This document shows, one piece after another, positions 55,505 through 64,000 of a stretch of 64,000 nt of DNA. Position 1 is the first letter of the stretch. Every line of letters starts with the position of its first letter. The stretch is from Microbacterium maritypicum (GTDB lineage Bacteria; Actinomycetota; Actinomycetes; Actinomycetales; Microbacteriaceae). The position numbers were made by a program, and so were the translations under genes. Below the pieces are notes generated by a model that was not told the origin of the DNA, ran no database searches, and saw nothing but the letters and a program-made list of their open reading frames with translations. The stretch covers positions 930,001 through 994,000 of the forward strand of contig NZ_WAAQ01000002.1 in the NCBI RefSeq assembly GCF_008868125.1, written 5' to 3'.

Positions 55505-56176
55505 ATGAGGATTCTGATCGTCGAGGATGACGACCGCGTCGCCGGCGCGCTCGAGGCGTTCCTCGCTCGATCGGGATACGCGACCGTGCGCGCGGCGGAC
55601 GGAGCGGCAGCTCTGGACCTGCTGGGTGCGGACACCGAGGTCGTCCTGCTCGATCTCGGGCTTCCCGACATCGACGGTGTCGACCTATGCCGCCGCATCC
55701 GTGGCCGCTCGGAGGTTCCGATCGTGATCGTGACCGCGCGCAATCAGGTCGCCGAGCGCATCAAAGGGCTGCGGGCCGGAGCCGACGATTTCGTGGTCAA
55801 GCCCTATGACGTGCACGAGCTCCTGGCCCGGATCGAGGCCGTGACCAGAAGAACACGACCGATGCGACCCGAGGCCGATGCCCGTGTGCTGCTGCATGAC
55901 GGTGGTGTGGAGATCGACCTCGTCGCACGGCAGGTCCTCGTCGACGGCACACCGATCGACCTCACGCGCAAGGAGTTCGACATCGTCGCGGTCCTCGCCC
56001 GATACCCGGGGGTGGCTGTGCCGAAGGAGCGTCTGATCCGCGAGGTGTGGAACACCGACTGGCGAGGGTTCGGGCACTCCCTCGAGGTGCACGTCGGCGC
56101 GATCAGGAAGAAGATCGGAGTCCGCGGGGTCATCGAGACCGTGCGTGGCGTCGGATATCGGCTTGCGGGGTCGTGA
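55505..56176 (+). CDS. OmpR-family response regulator
   Basis: 223 residues. D8/D9, phospho-acceptor D50 (VVLLDLGLPD) and K99 (FVVKPYD) in the receiver; winged helix at ~130-220 (LTRKEFDIVAVLARYPG...IETVRGVGYRL). First gene of a three-gene unit with the kinase and a TAXI binding protein. Confidence 0.93.
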   Translation: MRILIVEDDDRVAGALEAFLARSGYATVRAADGAAALDLLGADTEVVLLDLGLPDIDGVDLCRRIRGRSEVPIVIVTARNQVAERIKGLRAGADDFVVKPYDVHELLARIEAVTRRTRPMRPEADARVLLHDGGVEIDLVARQVLVDGTPIDLTRKEFDIVAVLARYPGVAVPKERLIREVWNTDWRGFGHSLEVHVGAIRKKIGVRGVIETVRGVGYRLAGS

Positions 56177-56179
56177 CGC

Positions 56180-57556
56180 ATGCGGCGCCGTCTGATCATC
56201 GTCTTCCTCGTACCGCTCGTCGCCATCCTGGCCGCGCTCGGCGGGGCTGCGGGATGGAGCGCCGCCCACGGCGTGCAGCAGGCGTTCTACACCCAGCAGC
56301 TCGGCGACCTCGGGTACTTCGCCACGAGCGCGCGTCAGGCTCTGCGATCCGGCAGCGCGGCGGTGATCGACGCCGAGGTGATGCGCTTCCGTGAGGTCTA
56401 CGGAATCGAGGTCACCGTCTTCGATCTCGGCGGCAGCGTGTGGGCCGCAGGCGAGCAGGACCCGGCGGTCCTTCCTGAGGAAGACGCCGAGAGGGTCAGG
56501 CTGGCCCTCTCCGGGCGGCGGGCCGAGCAGCCAACGGTCGTGTTCCCCTGGACCGTCACGGATGCGGCGCTGGCCGAGCCGGTGTTCGACGACGGGGACG
56601 TGATCGGCGCCGTGCTCGTCACCGGCGACGTCGAGGCGCCGCGTGCCGCGATCCTGCAGCAGTTCCTCCTCATCTGCGCGATCGCGCTGGTGCTCATCGC
56701 GCTCGGAGTGCTCCTCGTGTTCCGCCTCGCTCGATGGGTGCTGTCGCCGGTGCGCCGGCTCGATGAGGCGATGGTCGCGATCGAGCGGGGTGAGATGGAC
56801 GCGCGGGTCGCGGCGGATGACGGTCCGCCGGAGCTGCGCCGCATGGCGCAGGTGTTCAACGGGATGGCCGACGAGATCGAACGGGTGATGACACGCCAGC
56901 AGGAGTTCGCACTCAACGCCTCTCATGAGCTGCGCAACCCCCTGAACGCTCTCCTCCTGCGCGTGGAGCATCTGGCGACCGGACTCGGGACGCAGTGGCA
57001 GCACGACGTCGAGGAGACGCGGGAGGAGGGGCGACGGATGACCCGTATCCTCGAGACGCTGCTGGGCCTCGCGCGCGGCGGACGCGGGGATTCGGCCATC
57101 TCCGCTGTCGACCTCGCGACCCTCGCCGCCCGGCGCCTCGACGCGTGGCGCGACGTCGCCGCACAGCGCGGAGTCGGCTTGCGTGCCACGGGGGACTCGT
57201 CGGTGATGAGCGTGACCGATCGGACGATCGTGGAGAGTGCGCTGGATGCCGTGATCGACAACGCGGTGAAGTTCTCCCCCGAGGGGGTGCAGATCGAGAT
57301 CGGTGCGCAACGCGATGGCCGGCTCTGCCGGATCACCGTCCGCGATCACGGTCCCGGTCTGACCGAGGAGGAGGCGGCAGCGGCGACAGACCGTTTCTGG
57401 CGCAGCGCCGAGAGCGGAGACACTCCCGGATCCGGGCTCGGCCTCGCCATCGCGAGTGACCTGCTCGCGACGGTCGGCGGGGAACTCTCCGTGGCCTCGG
57501 CGGAGGGCGGCGGGCTCGCCGTCGCGCTCGTGCTCCACGACGGGACGATGCCGTGA
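56180..57556 (+). CDS. HAMP sensor histidine kinase
   Basis: 458 residues. One N-terminal helix, an extracellular sensor region of about 130 residues, a second helix (LLICAIALVLIALGVLLVF), HAMP, then the H box NASHELRNPLNALLLRVEHL, N box DAVIDNAVKFSPEG, G1 DHGPGLTEEE and G2 GSGLGLAIA. Partner of the regulator at 55505. It overlaps the next gene by 4 nt. Confidence 0.92.
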   Translation: MRRRLIIVFLVPLVAILAALGGAAGWSAAHGVQQAFYTQQLGDLGYFATSARQALRSGSAAVIDAEVMRFREVYGIEVTVFDLGGSVWAAGEQDPAVLPEEDAERVRLALSGRRAEQPTVVFPWTVTDAALAEPVFDDGDVIGAVLVTGDVEAPRAAILQQFLLICAIALVLIALGVLLVFRLARWVLSPVRRLDEAMVAIERGEMDARVAADDGPPELRRMAQVFNGMADEIERVMTRQQEFALNASHELRNPLNALLLRVEHLATGLGTQWQHDVEETREEGRRMTRILETLLGLARGGRGDSAISAVDLATLAARRLDAWRDVAAQRGVGLRATGDSSVMSVTDRTIVESALDAVIDNAVKFSPEGVQIEIGAQRDGRLCRITVRDHGPGLTEEEAAAATDRFWRSAESGDTPGSGLGLAIASDLLATVGGELSVASAEGGGLAVALVLHDGTMP

Positions 57557-58515
57557 GGGCCCTCGCGCGGCGGCTCGTCGCTGGTGCGCTCGCGATCACG
57601 CTCCTGGCGGTGCTGACCGCGTGCAATCCTCGTGCGAGCGAGTGGACGGATGCGGAGTACGCGATCGCCAGCGGCGGGTCGACCGGCGTCTACTACGACT
57701 ACGGGAGTCACCTGGCCGAAGAGCTGTCCGCATCGCTGGATATCCGGATGGGGGCGCAGGAGACAGCGGGATCCGTCGACAATCTGCTGCGGGTCAGCTC
57801 GGGGGAGGCCCTGATCGGGTTCGCGCAGGGTGATGCGGCCGCCGATGCGGTGGCCGGCACCGGGGCCTTCGACACGCCGCTGGAGGTGCAGGCCCTCGCT
57901 CGGCTCTACGACGAATACGTGCAGGTCGTGGTGCGGGGAGACTCCGAGATCGACGACGTCGGCGATCTCGCCGGCCGCACGATCTCGCTCGGCGCGGAGA
58001 ACTCCGGGGTGAACGTGATCGCCGCGCGCGTGCTGGATGCGGCCGGCGTCGACATCGGGTCTGTCCGCAACCCCCAGCTCGACCTCAGCGAGTCGATCGG
58101 CGCGATGGAGCGCGGGGAGATCGACGGGTTCTTCTGGGTGGGCGGATTGCCGACCCCTGGAGTGGCGGAGCTCTCCGAGAGGTCGCCGGTTCGCCTGCTC
58201 CCGATCGAGCAGGAGTGGGTCAACGAGGTGAACGAGCGGTACTCGCACGCCTACCGTCCGGCAGATGTCCCGGCCGGGACCTACGGCCTCGTGGATTCCG
58301 CGCCGACGATGGCGGTGCCCAACTATCTCGTCACGGCAGCCGCGACCCCTGATGCCGTCGTGCGCGACGTGCTCGCCGGGCTGTTCGACGCGCGTCTGCG
58401 CATCGCGGGGGAGGTGCCCACCGCGGCGTTGCTGGACCGTCGTTCGGCGATCTTCACCGGTCCCGTCCCTCTGCACCCCGGGGCCGTGGACTACTACCGG
58501 GACCTGCGCGGCTGA
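57553..58515 (+). CDS. TAXI-family TRAP-type solute-binding lipoprotein
   Basis: 320 residues. Signal peptide with lipobox LLAVLTAC. The family pattern is clear: IASGGSTGVYYDYGSHLAEE, QETAGSVDNLLRVSSGEALI, GDLAGRTISLGAENSGVNVI. These proteins usually feed a TRAP permease, but none is adjacent. Being coupled to a kinase, it probably binds a small acid and presents it to the sensor. Confidence 0.9.
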   Translation: MRALARRLVAGALAITLLAVLTACNPRASEWTDAEYAIASGGSTGVYYDYGSHLAEELSASLDIRMGAQETAGSVDNLLRVSSGEALIGFAQGDAAADAVAGTGAFDTPLEVQALARLYDEYVQVVVRGDSEIDDVGDLAGRTISLGAENSGVNVIAARVLDAAGVDIGSVRNPQLDLSESIGAMERGEIDGFFWVGGLPTPGVAELSERSPVRLLPIEQEWVNEVNERYSHAYRPADVPAGTYGLVDSAPTMAVPNYLVTAAATPDAVVRDVLAGLFDARLRIAGEVPTAALLDRRSAIFTGPVPLHPGAVDYYRDLRG

Positions 58516-58519
58516 CTGC

Positions 58520-58537
58520 TCAAGAAATCCTCAAGAA
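58520..58537 (+). promoter_or_regulatory. TCAAGAA direct repeats, candidate response-regulator site
   Basis: TCAAGAA at 58520-58526 and 58531-58537, 11 bp apart (one DNA turn), the spacing used by OmpR-family dimers. It follows the regulator-kinase-binding protein unit and precedes the glutamate-type operon. Confidence 0.5.
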
Positions 58538-58635
58538 GTCTGACACCGGGGTCCACCCTCTGTCATTGTGAGGTCGATCGTGAACGATCGTCGCCTGCTG
58601 CTCAACTGTCTTTGGGGTGCTGCAGCAGGACGATT

Positions 58636-58661
58636 CCGCGGCCCGTGGGGGCGGGCCGCGG
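58636..58661. other. GC-rich hairpin between operons
   Basis: CCGCGGCCCG and CGGGCCGCGG form a perfect 10-bp stem with a 6-nt loop. No T-run. Could end the TAXI transcript. An imperfect palindrome GATTACGAACGTGTAAATC at 58700-58718 lies further on. Confidence 0.45.
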
Positions 58662-58766
58662 GGTACCCATGCACAGCTGCATTGGTGCCGCGATCAGGTG
58701 ATTACGAACGTGTAAATCTCACCGAGGTGCCTGGAGACCCGCGTCCGACGTGGCTAGTTTGGAGAA

Positions 58767-59516
58767 ATGATGACCTCTGATACCCCGCTCGTCGTGGTCG
58801 AGAACGTCCAGAAGCACTACGGCGATTTCCAGGCGCTCACCGACATCGACCTGACCGTCAACTCGGGGGAGGTCGTGGTCGTGATCGGCCCGTCCGGCTC
58901 CGGCAAGTCGACGCTCTGCCGCACGATCAATCGTCTCGAGACGATCACGAGCGGCAGCATCAGCATCGACGGCAAGGAGCTCCCGGCCGAGGGTAAGGGC
59001 CTGGCGCATCTGCGGGCGGACGTCGGCATGGTCTTCCAGTCCTTCAACCTCTTCGCCCACCTCACGATCCTCGAGAACGTGACACTCGGCCCGATCAAGG
59101 TCCGCGGCATCAAGAAGTCCGACGCCGAGAAGGAGGCGATGATGCTGCTCGAGCGCGTCGGCGTCGCCCAGCAGGCGAACAAGCTCCCCGCCCAGCTCTC
59201 CGGCGGCCAGCAGCAGCGCGTGGCGATCGCCCGCGCTCTCGCGATGCAGCCCAAGGTGATGCTGTTCGACGAGCCCACCAGCGCCCTCGACCCCGAGATG
59301 ATCAACGAGGTCCTCGACGTCATGGTCGAGCTGGCGCACGACGGAATGACGATGATCGTCGTCACCCACGAGATGGGCTTCGCCCGCAAGGCCGCCGACC
59401 GCGTGGTCTTCATGGCCGACGGACGGATCGTGGAGGAGGCGACTCCCGAGGAGTTCTTCACGCATCCGAAGAGCGATCGCGCCAAGGACTTCCTCTCGAA
59501 GCTCCTCACGCACTGA
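58767..59516 (+). CDS. gluA: Polar amino acid (glutamate-type) ABC transporter ATPase
   Basis: 249 residues. Walker [19 protein letters not shown], signature [15 protein letters not shown], Walker [16 protein letters not shown]. Powers uptake of an acidic or polar amino acid. TAGTTT ends 6 nt before the ATG. First of four transporter genes. Confidence 0.93.
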   Translation: MMTSDTPLVVVENVQKHYGDFQALTDIDLTVNSGEVVVVIGPSGSGKSTLCRTINRLETITSGSISIDGKELPAEGKGLAHLRADVGMVFQSFNLFAHLTILENVTLGPIKVRGIKKSDAEKEAMMLLERVGVAQQANKLPAQLSGGQQQRVAIARALAMQPKVMLFDEPTSALDPEMINEVLDVMVELAHDGMTMIVVTHEMGFARKAADRVVFMADGRIVEEATPEEFFTHPKSDRAKDFLSKLLTH

Positions 59517-59571
59517 CGTCCACGCACCGACCACACAGACCCTGCACACACAGCACACGAAGGAGACGCAC

Positions 59572-60489
59572 ATGCGACGCACACGGACACTGGCAGGTAT
59601 CGGAATCGCAGCGGCCGCGCTGCTGGCGCTCACCGCCTGCAACAGCGGTACGCCGTCCAGCACAGGAGCACCGGAGGGCGGCGACGAGGGCGAGGCCTCC
59701 AGCAGCACCCCGTGGACCGTCCTGACCGACGTCAGCATCGACGGCAGCCCGACGTTCGACCGGATCGAGTCTTCCGGCACGATCAAGGTCGGCGTCAAGG
59801 AGGACCAGCCGGGCCTCGGCTACCTCGACCCGGTGACGGGCGACCGCACCGGATTCGACGTCGACATCGCCCGCTGGATGGCGGCATCGCTCGGTGTCGA
59901 CCCGGAGAAGATCGAGTTCCAGGCGATCGCCTCCGCGAACCGCGAGCAGGCCATCGTGAACGGCGACATCGACTACTACGTTGGCACCTACTCGATCACC
60001 GACAAGCGCAAGGAGCAGATCTCCTTCGCCGGTCCCTACTTCGTCACCGGTCAGGGCCTCCTCGTCGGCGCCGACAGCGACATCAAGAGCGTCGACGACC
60101 TGAGTGCCGAGACGACGGTCTGCTCGGCGACCGGATCGACGCCGATCCAGAACATCAAGACGAACTACCCCGACGTGCCGACCAAGGAGTACGACACGTA
60201 CTCGAAGTGCGTCGAGGACCTGAAGAACGGTCAGGTGGATGCCGTCACGACCGACGAGGCGATCCTCATCGGCTACGCGGCCCAGGACCCGGACAAGCTG
60301 AAGGTCGTCGGGGAGCCGTTCAGCGAGGAGCGCTACGGCATCGGACTCGCCAAGGGCGATGACGCGCTGGTCGAGTACTTCAACACGCAGCTCACCGACG
60401 GCGCGAAGATCTGGCAGCAGATCTTCGACAACAACCTGGGTGCCTCCGGCGTCAAGGCGACGCAGCCCGAGGTCGACCCGATCGGCTGA
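59572..60489 (+). CDS. gluB: Glutamate-type substrate-binding lipoprotein
   Basis: 305 residues. Lipobox LLALTAC, then a binding-protein fold with IKVGVKEDQPGLGYLDPVTG, GFDVDIARWMAASLGVD and GTYSITDKRKEQISFAGPYF, typical of glutamate/aspartate binders. GAAGGAG precedes the ATG. Confidence 0.93.
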   Translation: MRRTRTLAGIGIAAAALLALTACNSGTPSSTGAPEGGDEGEASSSTPWTVLTDVSIDGSPTFDRIESSGTIKVGVKEDQPGLGYLDPVTGDRTGFDVDIARWMAASLGVDPEKIEFQAIASANREQAIVNGDIDYYVGTYSITDKRKEQISFAGPYFVTGQGLLVGADSDIKSVDDLSAETTVCSATGSTPIQNIKTNYPDVPTKEYDTYSKCVEDLKNGQVDAVTTDEAILIGYAAQDPDKLKVVGEPFSEERYGIGLAKGDDALVEYFNTQLTDGAKIWQQIFDNNLGASGVKATQPEVDPIG

Positions 60490-60569
60490 TTCCTGCGGGG
60501 CGGTCGACATGTTCGACCGCCCCGCTCATCGGCAGGAACATTCGAGAACTCGAATCGACAGGAGCAGCT

Positions 60570-61217
60570 GTGGGAGTCATCACCGACCACCTCGACCTCT
60601 GGGGAGAGGCACTGTGGGGAACCATCGTGCTGTTCCTGGGCGGTGGCATCATCGCGCTGGTTCTCGGACTCATCGTCGGGGCCGCGAGAGTATCGCCGGT
60701 TCCGATCGCACGAGCCGTCGGCGGCATCTATGTGAACTGGATCCGCAACACGCCGCTCACCCTCGTCATGTTCTTCTTCGCGTTCTGCCTCCCCATCCTG
60801 CTGGGGGAGCGGGTGAACTCCCTCCTGCTGGCCGTGATCGCCCTCGGGCTCTACACCGCGACCTACGTCGCCGAGGCGCTGCGCGCCGGCATCAACACGG
60901 TGCCGGTCGGACAGGCCGAGGCCGCGCGTGCGATCGGCCTGAACTTCGGACAGGTCATGCGCTACGTGGTGCTGCCGCAGGCGACGCGCTCGGTCGTCCC
61001 GCCCATGATGAGCGTGCTCATCGCACTCATGAAGAACACCACGGTGGCGGCGGGGTTCTCCGTCGTCAACCTCGGCACCATCCGCGCGGCGCTCAGCGAG
61101 CGCGGGGAGAACGCCCTCGTCGTCCTGCTGTGGGTCATGGTCCTGTTCGTGGTGCTGGTGCTGCTGCTCGCCTGGGTGCAGCGCGTTCTCGAGAACAAGT
61201 GGAGGATCGCGCGATGA
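60570..61217 (+). CDS. gluC: Amino acid ABC transporter permease 1
   Basis: 215 residues, five helices. The EAA loop is ALRAGINTVPVGQAEAARAI, which contacts the ATPase. GTG start. gluD begins within its stop. Confidence 0.92.
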   Translation: MGVITDHLDLWGEALWGTIVLFLGGGIIALVLGLIVGAARVSPVPIARAVGGIYVNWIRNTPLTLVMFFFAFCLPILLGERVNSLLLAVIALGLYTATYVAEALRAGINTVPVGQAEAARAIGLNFGQVMRYVVLPQATRSVVPPMMSVLIALMKNTTVAAGFSVVNLGTIRAALSERGENALVVLLWVMVLFVVLVLLLAWVQRVLENKWRIAR

Positions 61218-62116
61218 GTTCCGTCCTTTTCGACGTCCCCGGCCCTCGTGCCGTCGTCCGCAACCGGCTCATCGGAGCCGCAACGGTCCTCGTCGTCCTC
61301 GCCGTGCTCGGCTGGGTCGTGTGGAGACTCTTCGCCACGGGACAGTTCTCTGCGGAGAAGTGGAACATCTTCACCTTCTCCGCGGTCTGGGTCCGGTTCG
61401 GCGAGGGATTGGTGGCCACGCTGGCCGCATTCGCGGTCGCCGGTGTCGGATCTATCGCCCTCGGCTTCCTGCTCGGCATCGGGCGCCTGTCGGAGCACGC
61501 CTGGGTGCGTGAGCCCGTCCGGTGGATCATCGAGGTGCTGCGAGCGGTGCCCGTGCTCATCCTGATGATGCTGCTGTACTACGGCCTCCCCGTGATCGGT
61601 GTGAAGATGCCGCCGTACTGGGCCGTCGTGATCGCCCTGATCGTCTACAACGGCTCCGTGCTCGCCGAGGTGCTGCGTGCCGGCATCGAGTCGCTGCCCC
61701 GTGGGCAGAAGGAAGCCGGCTACGCGATCGGACTGCGAAAGACCGGGGTGATGTACTTCATCCTGATCCCGCAGGCCGTGCGAGCGATGATGCCGGTGAT
61801 CATCGCGCAGCTCGTCGTCGCGCTGAAGGACACCGCGCTCGGGTTCATCATCACGTACCAGGAGCTCCTCTACGTCATCAACCAGATCGGCAACCAGGCG
61901 CCCTACGGGTCGCCGCTGATCCCCGCGGCGATCGTCGGCGGATCGATGTACGTGGCCGTGTGTCTGCTGCTGTCCTACATCGCCTACCGCCTGCAGCGTC
62001 GGGCCAAGCGCTCGCCGAAGGCCGGGCCGGCGGTGCCGGATCCCCGTCAGCACGGCGGCGAGACGAACACCTCGCTCATCGTCCTGCAGGGAGACGGGTC
62101 CGAGAAGACGCGTTGA
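61214..62116 (+). CDS. gluD: Amino acid ABC transporter permease 2
   Basis: 300 residues from ATG 61214. EAA loop VLRAGIESLPRGQKEAGYAI; a C-terminal cytoplasmic tail of ~40 polar residues follows the last helix. The reading frame is open upstream but that overlaps gluB/gluC. Pairs with gluC. Confidence 0.92.
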   Translation: MSSVLFDVPGPRAVVRNRLIGAATVLVVLAVLGWVVWRLFATGQFSAEKWNIFTFSAVWVRFGEGLVATLAAFAVAGVGSIALGFLLGIGRLSEHAWVREPVRWIIEVLRAVPVLILMMLLYYGLPVIGVKMPPYWAVVIALIVYNGSVLAEVLRAGIESLPRGQKEAGYAIGLRKTGVMYFILIPQAVRAMMPVIIAQLVVALKDTALGFIITYQELLYVINQIGNQAPYGSPLIPAAIVGGSMYVAVCLLLSYIAYRLQRRAKRSPKAGPAVPDPRQHGGETNTSLIVLQGDGSEKTR

Positions 62117-62158
62117 TCCGCGAAAGGGACCCACGTGCCCCCGGTAGACTCGATTCTC

Positions 62159-63199
62159 GTGTCAGAGTCTCCTGAAATCACCCCGGAAGCGGTCGAAGCC
62201 GCTGTCGCCGACGCCCTCACGGCGATCGCCGCAGCCGCCGACACCGCCGAGCTGAAAGCGGCTCGCGCCGCACACGTCGCCGACGGATCGCCGCTCGCGG
62301 TCCTGAACGCCTCGATGCGCCAGGTCGCCCCCGAGAACAAGGCCGCGTTCGGCAAGCTCGTGGGTCAGGGGAGAGGGCAGGTGACCCAGGCGCTGGCCGC
62401 GAAGGAGGCCGAGCTCGCCGAGGCCGAGGTCGCCGCGCGACTCGAGGCCGAGCGTGTCGACATCACCGCCGTGCCCTCGCGCACGCGGGTCGGCGCGCGC
62501 CACCCGCTCACCCTCCTGCAGGACCAGGTCTGCGACATCTTCGTCGGCATGGGCTGGGAGATCGCGGAGGGGCCGGAGCTCGAGCACGAGTGGTTCAACT
62601 TCGATGCCCTGAACTTCGACGTCGACCACCCTGCCCGTCAGGAGCAGGACACGTTCTACGTCGACCCGACCTCGCGCCACCTCGTGATGCGCACGCACAC
62701 GAGCCCCGTGCAGGTGCGCTCGATGCTTGACCGCGAGGTGCCGATCTACGTGCTGTGCCCAGGACGGGTGTACCGCACCGACGAGTTCGACGCCACGCAC
62801 CTTCCGGTGTTCACCCAGTTCGAGGGTCTCGTGATCGACAAGGGCATCACGATGGCACACCTCAAGGGCACGCTCGACCACTTCGCCAAGCAGCTCTTCG
62901 GCCCCGAGGCCGAGACGCGCTTCCGCACCAACTACTTCCCCTTCACCGAGCCCTCCGCCGAGCTCGACCTGTGGCACCCGACCTTCAAGGGCGGCGCGCG
63001 CTGGATCGAGTGGGGTGGCTGCGGCATGGTCAACCCGAACGTGCTGCGCGCCGCCGGGATCGACCCCGAGGTGTACAGCGGCTTCGCGTTCGGCATGGGC
63101 ATCGAGCGAGGACTGATGTTCCGCAGCGACGTCCAGGACATGCGCGACATGGCCGAGGGCGATGTCCGATTCAGCGAGCAGTACGGGATGGTGGTGTGA
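62159..63199 (+). CDS. pheS: Phenylalanyl-tRNA synthetase alpha subunit
   Basis: 346 residues. Coiled-coil N-terminus, then class II motifs: RHPLTLLQDQVCDIFVGMGW, VMRTHTSPVQVRSML, CPGRVYRTDEFDATHLPVFT and the C-terminal GFAFGMGIERGLMFR. GTG 62159 has TAGACT 8 nt upstream, leaving no room for a T-box or attenuator. Confidence 0.96.
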   Translation: MSESPEITPEAVEAAVADALTAIAAAADTAELKAARAAHVADGSPLAVLNASMRQVAPENKAAFGKLVGQGRGQVTQALAAKEAELAEAEVAARLEAERVDITAVPSRTRVGARHPLTLLQDQVCDIFVGMGWEIAEGPELEHEWFNFDALNFDVDHPARQEQDTFYVDPTSRHLVMRTHTSPVQVRSMLDREVPIYVLCPGRVYRTDEFDATHLPVFTQFEGLVIDKGITMAHLKGTLDHFAKQLFGPEAETRFRTNYFPFTEPSAELDLWHPTFKGGARWIEWGGCGMVNPNVLRAAGIDPEVYSGFAFGMGIERGLMFRSDVQDMRDMAEGDVRFSEQYGMVV

Positions 63200-64000
63200 T
63201 GCGCGTCCCGCTTTCGTGGTTGCGTGAGTACGTCGATCTGGCAGCGGATGCCACGCCCGAGGATGTCCTCGCGGCACTGGTGACCGTCGGCTTCGAGGAA
63301 GAGGACGTGCACCGCTTCGACATCACGGGTCCCGTGGTCGTCGGGCAGGTCGTCTCGCTCGACGCCGAACCGCAGTCCAACGGCAAGACCATCAACTGGT
63401 GCCAGGTCGATGTCGGCGAAGAGCACGGTGGCATCCGCGGCATCGTCTGCGGCGCGCACAACTTCGTTGCCGGCGACAAGGTCGTCGTGACGCTCCCCGG
63501 CGCCGTGCTGCCCGGTCCGTTCCCGATCGCCGCGCGCAAGACCTACGGTCACGTGTCCGACGGCATGATCGCCTCGGCCCGCGAGCTCGGCCTCGGGGAT
63601 GAGCACAACGGCATCGTCGTGCTCTCGGACCTCGGCATCGATGCGCCTGTCGGCACCGACGCGATCGCGCTGCTCGGTCTCGACGACGTCGCGGTGGAGA
63701 TCAACGTCACACCCGACCGCGGCTACGCCTTCTCCCTGCGCGGCGTCGCCCGCGAGTACTCGCACGCCACCGGAGCGACCTTCCGCGACCCTGCTGAGCG
63801 TGATTTCGCCGAGCTGCAGCCCGGCAGTGGACACACCACCGTCGTCGAGGACGTCGCCCCCGTGCGCGGGAACATCGGCGCGAGCGAGTTCGTGACGCGC
63901 GTCGTCCGGGGCGTCGACCCCTCGCGTCCGACGCCGCCGTGGATGGTCGCGCGGCTCAGCCTCGCGGGCATGCGCTCGTTGGGCGTGCTGATCGACATCA
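63199..64000 (+). CDS. pheT: Phenylalanyl-tRNA synthetase beta subunit (cut by window end)
   Basis: 267 residues visible of about 830. MRVPLSWLREYVDLAADATP is the standard start, followed by an EMAP-like tRNA-binding domain (VVVGQVVSLDAEPQSNGKTI, IVCGAHNF) and the start of the B3/B4 region. TGATG overlap with pheS. Confidence 0.95.
   Translation, partial: MRVPLSWLREYVDLAADATPEDVLAALVTVGFEEEDVHRFDITGPVVVGQVVSLDAEPQSNGKTINWCQVDVGEEHGGIRGIVCGAHNFVAGDKVVVTLPGAVLPGPFPIAARKTYGHVSDGMIASARELGLGDEHNGIVVLSDLGIDAPVGTDAIALLGLDDVAVEINVTPDRGYAFSLRGVAREYSHATGATFRDPAERDFAELQPGSGHTTVVEDVAPVRGNIGASEFVTRVVRGVDPSRPTPPWMVARLSLAGMRSLGVLIDI

Noticed and set aside
62117..62158. T-box or attenuator before pheS
   Set aside because: The space is only 42 bp and a -10 element lies 8 nt before the start, so there is no leader RNA.

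Overview
The window is a 64-kb piece of a high-GC actinobacterial chromosome. Gene content and order point to Microbacteriaceae, most likely Microbacterium or a close relative: acyl-CoA carboxylase with an epsilon subunit, LigD/Ku, a DUF3039 protein, the PriA-type HisA, lexA beside a small LysM gene, infC-rpmI-rplT and a gluABCD-type operon. Many genes have a TANNNT -10 hexamer only 6-9 nt before the start codon, the signature of leaderless transcripts. I used it to choose several starts.

Layout. 1-11.4 kb: biotin carboxylase (cut by the window edge), Maf, a TrmA-like RNA methyltransferase, a LuxR-type response regulator with its kinase and a kinase-like membrane protein, a ROK regulator, acyl-CoA carboxylase beta/epsilon, and a nucleotidyltransferase. 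11.6-23.8 kb: an ABC exporter whose ATPase carries a histone-H1-like tail, DUF3039, pncB, murI-rph-rdgB, a CDF metal exporter, divergent ligD and ku, a DedA protein and tRNA-Leu(UAG). 23.9-36.2 kb: a Tad pilus cluster (tadA-tadB-tadC-pilin-tadE-tadE-tadG) split inside tadC by a mobile element. 36.2-46.3 kb: NUDIX, MFS, prfB, two paralogous DUF2510 membrane proteins, ftsEX-smpB and an S9 peptidase. 46.3-52.2 kb: lexA/LysM and hisC-hisB-hisH-hisA-sseB. 52.2-64 kb: DUF1844, infC-rpmI-rplT, a SpoU methyltransferase, a two-component system with its own TAXI-type binding protein, a glutamate-type ABC uptake operon, and pheS-pheT (cut by the window edge).

The most notable object is the 7,756-bp element in tadC. 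Both junctions can be read to the base: joining the flanks at a shared CC dinucleotide restores an in-frame tadC of 312 codons, and joining the element ends recreates a symmetric attP (CTAACT-N5-TTCATA-CC-TATGAA-N5-AGTTAG). It encodes a large serine integrase, a run of small ATGA/GTGA-coupled proteins, a winged-helix replication-like protein with repeats inside its gene, one HK97-fold major capsid protein, and at the far edge a TIGR02391/Ymh-type protein behind a palindromic operator. No terminase, portal, protease or tail gene is visible. This fits a very small phage satellite that brings its own shell protein and borrows the rest. Because excision would repair tadC, it may also act as a switch for the pilus.
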